A DNA stretch of 64,000 nt, taken from positions 30,616 to 94,615 of the forward strand of contig JAXGGA010003969.1 in NCBI GenBank assembly GCA_038373865.1. The letters are read 5' to 3'. Both the position numbers and the translations under genes were made by a program. Under the pieces are notes generated by a model. It saw only the letters and a program-made list of their open reading frames with translations. It made no database searches and was not told the DNA's origin. The DNA is from Uloborus plumipes (Eukaryota; Arthropoda; Arachnida; Araneae; Uloboridae). Of this stretch, positions 49,305 to 64,000 are shown one piece after another (within the stretch, counting starts at the first letter, position 1; each line of letters opens with the position of its first letter).

Positions 49305-49861
49305 AATAAATCCTTGTTCTTGTCTTGACTAGAAGAATTGGTGTTAGAATCTTCATTTTTCAAAGTTTCCTTTAAATAAGTTTGAATTGGAACATCAGAA
49401 CAAAGTGTTCCGATACACTCCGCAATTTTATTTCCTATGGCATTTTTCAGAATTCTTCATTTTTATGACACAATTTTTAAAAAATGTAAATTCTAATGTG
49501 GTATTCTGTTGTTCAGATACATGCGTAATTGAAACATACTACTCTTAGGTTTCAAACATAAGAAAGTTTGTTCTTACATATTAAGTTTTGCAGTCTATGA
49601 AAACGCGATGTTTTCTAGCATTCCACGTGCAGCCCGCCTTATAAGTCAATATGACAAAAGCAATTTTTTCCTTATAAGTCAGCCCGCCTTATAAGCCAGA
49701 CTGACAAAAGCAATTTTTTCCTACTTCCAATGATCTTACCTTTCTAAAAAAAATTAATGGCGAAAAATACCCAGTAGTATATTTATGAAGAATTTCTTTG
49801 TACGGTCGGGAAGTTATGTTCCGATTGACCCCGCTGTTCCTATGCACCCCATTTTACGGTA
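49305..49861 (-). mobile_element. Truncated inverted copy of the 42554 element
   Basis: The right end CCCCATTTTACGGTA matches the left end of the 42554-43831 element in reverse. Internal strings such as GAAGAATTTCTTTGTA and CTTGTCTTGACTAGAAGAATT follow it in the same reversed order back to about 43075 of that copy. The remaining half is missing. Confidence 0.75.
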
Positions 49862-50351
49862 ATAAATTTTTTTTTAGCAAGACAATTAAAAATAAGGACA
49901 TAAAATCATAAAAAAGCACCAATTTACTCAATGTGGAACGTAATCGTAAACCTTCAGGAAAGTTTAGGTACAGACCCACTTTACCCCACCTCAGAAAACA
50001 CCTCATAATATTAGTATCACAATAGTATTATAAACTTAATGTTTATGTCTTTATGTAGAGCTGATCCTTAGATGTTCTACTACATATCTATACTAAAATT
50101 AATAGCATTTGCCAATGAAAAATGATTCTAGAGGAAAGTTTATAAACACCTAACTCTCACATATCACGTTCAATGAGCATTAAAAAACGTTTTGTAAGCA
50201 TTTAATTTGCTTAGAATGTTCTAAAACTAACATAAAAGTATTTGCTATCATCTCAAATTATGTCTTAAAAAAGGATTAACAAAATATTTTAATTAGAAAA
50301 GAGAAAATGGGTGTTTTTCAAAATAACCCCACTTTCCCCCACCTGACCCTA

Positions 50352-58983
<8,632 letters not shown>

Positions 58984-59321
58984 GTTTGCAGTGAATTCAA
59001 CACAGACAAACGAACTTAAAAATAATGAAAATAGTAGTTACCTAAGCTTCTGTCTAACATCAAATCAAATTAAAAAATTGAAAATCCAATTTCTTTTGTC
59101 ATTAACGAACACTGATGCACCTGGTTCCAAAAAGAAACATACATTACCGAACACTGATGCGCTTGTTTCTTTTTAAACAGGTGCATCAGTGTTCGTTAAT
59201 TGCACCCGAAGGAAATTGGGTTTTCAACCTTTTTATTTGATTTGATGTTAGACGGAAGCTTAGGTAACTACTATTTTCATTATTTTCAAGTTCGTTTGTC
59301 TGTGTTGAATTCGATGCAAAC
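58984..59321. mobile_element. 338-bp foldback with ~140-bp arms
   Basis: The left arm 58984-59123 and the right arm 59178-59321 are inverted repeats with few mismatches. The innermost 23 bp are perfect (59101-59123 with 59178-59200), and pairing resumes further in over AAAAAGAAAC. The loop contains a second direct copy of GAACACTGATGCGC. The ends carry no clear target duplication, so this could be a MITE or a local inverted duplication. Confidence 0.85.
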
Positions 59322-60836
59322 AAAATGAAGTGCGCTAGTGTGTTCTCACGGCACGCATGAAAATGTAAATTAGGTACACAATTTGGTTTCGCGCGAGCTA
59401 AATTGAATTTTGAGCGCTCGGGGGGAAAATGTTTTAGTAAGTGGAAATTGTACTGTAAACAGTGAAAAATAGCTCGTTATATAACAGTGATCACTTGGCA
59501 AAACACAACACGCAACCGTAGCAGCAAAATTATTAGCAGTAAAAAATTGTGCCTTAAAATCCTATAATTTTACCTGTAAAGTTACGGACCACAAGTTTAT
59601 ATTATTCACACACCGGATTGCTAGCCACTGACCTAATATACAGACTGGGGGTGTGGGAATATGAAATTAAGAGCTTTGAACCATAAGTCACGTGGTGTAG
59701 CAAATGGCAATGCAAGCAGCAATCGTTAATTTTTACCAGTGCAATATACTGTAACATTTTTCGTACTGTGAACACTAGGGTGTCCCAAAAAAACCGAATG
59801 TCAGAATTTTGTAACGCATACCCTCTAGTGTTTTCCTTTTACATCAAAACTATTGTAAAAAAAGTTTCATACAATTTGAACTACGGTAACCCGTGCCGAC
59901 TTGCGTCCGAAAGTGCGAACTAGCCCTTTTTCACTAGGCCAAATCGCAATTTTTTTTTTTTTTTTTTTTTGGAAATTCAAAATTTCATGCTAATAAAACG
60001 CTTCCCCTATGTCCCCACATGTCCCAAAAAATCATTTATTCAAATTAAAAAATATTTAGGTACCCCAAACGAGGCTTAAAATTCATAATTTTCTTCAAAA
60101 AATTGCTTTTTTTTTATGTATTTTGTAAACAATGAAAGATAAATTTTAAGAAATTATCAAGATGAAAAATATGAAGCATGAAGTAAATACTTAGAGCTAA
60201 ATATAAGTTTTTTCGCTCATTTTATATTTATTTCTCCCGGAAATTACTCAAAATTAAGGTTTTTCAAGTTTTAAGTTAACTTTTCCATTTTAAATACATT
60301 TTTTTATTATTCATCTTGAAAGTATGTTCTTTAGTGATTTTGGAACTTAATATTTTCTTTAAATGTATCTGTAATTTAAAATAAATAAATAGTTAAAATA
60401 AATAAATTGAAAAAAAAAAGCAATGACAAACAATTTATTTACAACATATATTTACTGCAGTATTACAGTATAATAAACATTGCTAAACATACTATTGTTT
60501 TAATGCTTGTTTATTGCAGTCAGAGGATATATTTCGGTGCTATTGGACGCAACATAACAAAAATTGTTTTTGCTCCTCATCAGCTGGTAGCAAACCATGT
60601 AAGTCCTGCCTCATTTTTACCGCTCTTTCAGCTGTATTATTTACTGGTCTAAGCACTGAGACCATCCTTTTCCCTTCAAAGAATTAAGTCTTATTCGCCC
60701 CTAAAGAAGGACTCTCATTGAGAAAACAATCATCAATTTTGAGCCTAGTAAGCAAAGGCTGGCTTTTAAATGATATGAAATTATCAATTGTTTCCTCAGC
60801 AAAATAATAAAATTACAGGTAACAAATGCACGATAT

Positions 60837-60872
60837 GAGGAAGTAGCTAATTAAACAATTAGTTACTTCCTC
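60837..60872. other. 16-bp hairpin in the element's interior
   Basis: GAGGAAGTAGCTAATT and its complement (one mismatch) surround the loop AAAC. Confidence 0.8.
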
Positions 60873-61209
60873 CCCCAATTTTTTTCGATTCTGCTCAGTA
60901 AACAAGTACTAGTTTACAATTTCAAGCACAAGTCGGCACAATTTGTAATTTTTGAAATTACGAAAAACATTTTCAACAATCATATTGACATTAAACAAAC
61001 ATGTATTCAAATTTTTAAAATAAATTAGGTTCCCAGCACGAGGCATAAAATTTATATATTTCTTCAAATATTAGATTTTTTCTATTTATTTATTGCATCA
61101 TTTATGAATTTTAAATTGCAGATTTACTTAAAGAAAATATCAAGTCCCGAAATCATTAAAGAACATACTTTCAAAATAGCATTTGCAGATGAATAATAAT
61201 AAAAAAATG

Positions 61210-62105
61210 CAGTAGGGGAATGTGGGGCAAAGTGAAATAACTGAGCAAAGTGAAATTTTGAAATTTTTTCCCAGCTTGCAGTGCAACCTATCTAGCAAAA
61301 ATTTAAAGTTCCTAAACAGATAGTTAATTCCTGTCAAAAAATAAGTAGCTCCAAAGATCAATGAAAAAAATTGATACCTTTATTGTAATATTCATGGTTT
61401 TTCAAAAATATTTCTTGTTATTATAAAAGGATAAGATTTTTGTAATTATCATCCAAACTATTAATTGAGAACTACTGATATCCAGTACAGTCCTTATTTA
61501 GTTAAAATTAGGCATTTTTTTTATCTTTAATGTTGTATGCAATTTGCCAAGTGCACGCGGGGCAAGTGGATGGGACAAAGTGAAATGGTTCACTTAGTGT
61601 ACTTATTCATTCATTTATTAAATCACTCACGTATTTCTTCATTTATTAATTCATTTACATTCTTTTACTTAATTATTTACTCATTCATTAACTCAGTTTC
61701 TTATTCGTTCTCTATTTTATTCATTACTTTATTTTTTCTTACACATTAATTAATTTATTTAGTCATTTACTTGCTCATTCGTTTATTCTTCGTTTTTTTT
61801 TTTTCATTTATTTAAGCATTCATTCGATGAAAATTACTGTTAATCGTCGAACTGAAAAATTTTCATAACAAAAATATTTTATTTTTAACTTGCCTCATGA
61901 TTTTTTGAGGTGAAAATTGTTCACATTTTTTTTTAAGTTCAAAATAACTGCCAAAGATGAAAAATAATATTTCAACGAAAGTATTATTGCAAAATGCATT
62001 ATTCCTTCTTTATGTACCAAAATTTTGTTCAACATTCTACTATGTACATGCTGTACTTTCTACCTAATTTGTGCTTTATTTACGTTGATGTTTAACTTCA
62101 TTTGT
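61210..62105. mobile_element. 896-bp insertion in the right arm, flanked by AAAAAAATG
   Basis: The left arm of the host element is continuous where the right arm is interrupted. The interruption starts CAGTAGGGGAATGTGGGGCA and ends ...CTTCATTTGT. It lies between two copies of AAAAAAATG (61201-61209 and 62106-62114). A GGGGCAAAGTGAAA word near the left end recurs at about 61558 and 61575. No right TIR matches the left end, so the type is unknown. Confidence 0.65.
61604..61825. repeat. Degenerate (ATTCATTT)n-like tract
   Basis: Dense ATTCATTTATTA-type units with substitutions, lying within the 896-bp insertion. Confidence 0.7.
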
Positions 62106-62644
62106 AAAAAAATGTGGTATTTAAAGTGGAAAAGTTTAAAACTTAAAACTTGGAAAAACCTTAATTTTGAGTAATTTCCGGGAGAAATAAATATAAAATG
62201 AGAGAAAAAAACTTATATTTAGCTCTAATTATATACTTTATGCTTCATATTTTTCATCTAGATATTTTCTTAAAATTTATCTTTCACTGCTTACAAAATA
62301 CATAGAGAAAAAGCTATTTTTTTGAAGAAAATTATGAATTTTAAACTTCGTTTGGGGTACTTAAATATTTTTTAATTGGGATAAACGATTTTGTGAGACA
62401 TGTGGGGATATAGGGGAAGCATTTTTTCAACATGAAATTTTGAATTTCCGAAATTTTTTTTTTCGATTTGGCCTAGTGAAAAAGGGCTAGTTCGCACTTT
62501 CGGACGTAAGTCGGCACGGGTTACCGTAGTTTAAATTGCGTGAAAACTTTTTTTACAATTGTTTTGATGTAAAAGGAAAAAAATAAGAGGGTATGCGTTA
62601 CAAAATTCCGACTTTCGGTTTTTTTGGGACACCCTAGTGAACAC

Positions 62645-63620
62645 TCTATTTTACAGTAATATTTACTATGAAGTTTTCCTCATTTTTAACAGAGTAGAAA
62701 AGGCGAGAGAAAATATTGTAGACACAATAAGTAGGGTTCCTCGAAATTTCAACTCATCTAGTGTAAAAAAAGCGTATGTAAATATAGCTGTTCTTACCTA
62801 TGTGTCTAAGTGAGTTGCTCTATTTTATTTATTTAGTTATTTTATTTTCTTTTGTTCATTTCAGTTTACTGTCACAGTAACTCTCCACCAAAAACTATTC
62901 CTTGACAATGTTTAATTTGAGAATAACTGGATGAGCGGAATTATTTTATAACCTATACTGTATCAACTCACTTTAGAGAGAAATCTTGCGTTGTGAATTA
63001 GCTGCTCATTAGTTTTAATCTGATCGTTCATAGGGGGAGTTTCGGATAAGAAAGTATGATAATGACAGCTGCGAGTCAAGTACTAAGCGCTCATTTAATC
63101 CAGTGAAAACCATTGCGAAAACTTGGAAAGTTTAAGCGAATAAACTGTACAAAAATCATTATTTGATGTTATCTAGAGAAGTGTCCATATACAATTCCAT
63201 TACGCAACTTGCAAAGAAGCAATAGCAAATGATTCCATATTGCCGTGCTCTAAGCACAAAATTTGTGTGCACTTTTAAGTAAAGTGAGCTATTGCTACTA
63301 GTTGGTTCTTTTTTACATATTTTATCAAATACAATGTTTCATGGCCATTTGAAAATGAAAAATATTATTTTTTGATTTACTTATTGTTTTGAAAAAGTGG
63401 CATCTGAATCAAATGCATGGAAGCACAAAACTTTAAATAGCAATTTCTCAGTTTCATCTCAGCTTCAGATACCATTTTTGTGCTTATCACGGTAGTATAT
63501 ACACTGTTAAAAAAATTTCCTGAAAATAATGAAAAAACTTACGGCAGCTGAGTTGCCGGAGTGTTTCCGTTTCGTTAATTACTTTTCCTTGATTTTCAGA
63601 CGCTCCGTTTTTTATTTCTC
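62645..63620. other. No recognised feature
   Basis: AT-rich sequence. The frame opening near 63529 runs into the minisatellite and is probably not a gene. Confidence 0.5.
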
Positions 63621-63780
63621 CTTCGTCATTTTTCCGTTTCTCATTTTTTCGTTCCTTATTTTTTCGTTTCTCATTTTTTCGTTTCTCATTTTTTTCCTTC
63701 CGTTTTCTGATTTTCCGTTTCGTAACTTTTCGTTTTTTATTTTTCTGCGGTGGTATTTTCCGTTCCTTATTTTTTTTTTT
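63621..63780. repeat. 15-bp minisatellite, TTTTTTCGTTTCTCA
   Basis: About eight to ten imperfect units, most regular at 63640-63700. The long Phe/Ser-rich frame across it is a repeat artefact. Confidence 0.85.
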
Positions 63781-63922
63781 GCTTTATTTTTCTGTTTCAT
63801 TTTCCCATATTTTACTTAAATTCCACTCCCATTTTACTATCGACAAACATTTTACTTTGTTTTTTTTATGTTATATTAGCATTCAATTTTCTGGGGATGG
63901 TATAGAAATTAAAATTAAACAT

Positions 63923-64000
63923 TAGGGTAATTCCACGGAAAAACTGCCATCTTGCCCCACAGGTAATATTCATATGTTTCATGAAATTATAATCATTAAA
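63923..64000 (+). mobile_element. Left end of a TIR element running off the window
   Basis: TAGGGTAATTCCACGG (63923-63938) matches the ends of the element at 1931-3907 (TAGGGCAATTCCATCG) at 13 of 16 positions. The remainder lies beyond the window. Confidence 0.45.

Larger units (their letters stand above)
46803..50351. mobile_element. TIR element hosting other repeats, 3.5 kb
   Basis: The left end TAGGGTCAGGTGGGGGAAAG is matched exactly by the reverse complement of the right end (ACCTGACCCTA, 50341-50351). TA is at both junctions. CACTTTACCCCACC near 49977 is a word copy derived from the TIR. It encloses a ~145-bp-family repeat (47775-48260) and a truncated copy of the 42554 element (49305-49861). 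No transposase frame was recognised. Confidence 0.8.
59776..62636. mobile_element. Long-TIR hAT-like element with 8-bp duplication
   Basis: The ends TAGGGTGTCCCAAAAAAACC (left) and TAGGGTGTCCCAAAAAAACCG (right, reversed) are inverted, and the inverted homology extends over about 600 bp on each side. The perfect direct repeat GTGAACAC (59768-59775 and 62637-62644) marks a hAT-type insertion. The inner part holds a small hairpin at 60837-60872 and a degenerate direct copy of part of the left arm (about 60980-61130). There is no transposase frame. Confidence 0.9.

Noticed and set aside
63529..63819. Phe/Ser-rich 96-codon frame, membrane-like
   Set aside because: It is a translation of a 15-bp minisatellite with T-rich units.

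Overview
This 64 kb window is AT-rich eukaryotic DNA, most likely from an arthropod and plausibly a chelicerate such as a spider. That assignment is an inference from the transposon types and base composition. I found no intact host gene, no rRNA and no functional tRNA. Almost all open frames are short and lie by chance in A/T-rich DNA or inside transposon remnants. The supportable content is mobile-element DNA, simple repeats and a few broken transposase or helicase frames.

Layout. 1.7-3.9 kb: a 114-bp palindromic element, then a TIR element (1931-3907) with a dispersed 14-bp word and a decayed minus-strand frame carrying an HGKG...DGVGG motif. 5.1-9.7 kb: a nest in which a small hAT element (8-bp duplication GCCACAGT) holds two TIR elements, one of which holds a Helitron with a tRNA-like Pol III box pair and a broken helicase. 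17.8-18.7 kb: a TIR element rich in ATCGAT palindromes. 20.3-21.4 kb: six tandem ~145-bp units. 22.0-26.6 kb: a TIR element with a repeated GTTACCGATCTGA word, a coding remnant and a nested 1.5-kb foldback. 28.7-30.0 kb: an element with a GGTTGTGACA word. 32.7-34.1 kb: a nearly complete Tc1-like transposon whose transposase frame has one premature stop. 35.2 and 39.4 kb: two tRNA-derived SINEs. 39.7-44.3 kb: a long-TIR element holding two TIR elements. 44.6-45.3 kb: a hAT MITE with a perfect 8-bp duplication. 45.4-46.2 kb: a piggyBac remnant. 46.8-50.4 kb: a TIR element holding other repeats. 56.3 kb: a 254-bp (TA)n tract. 59.0 kb: a 338-bp foldback. 59.8-62.6 kb: a long-TIR hAT-like element with a datable insertion.

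The most interesting signal is a recurring design. At least seven unrelated-looking TIR elements each carry their own short word, often palindromic or an extension of the TIR, scattered through the interior. Most have TA at the junctions and ends beginning GGG. One of them (1931-3907) encodes the HGKG/DGVGG remnant, which resembles uncharacterised invertebrate proteins that I suspect are transposases. No genes here cooperate in a host pathway; the functional logic is transposition and nested insertion.
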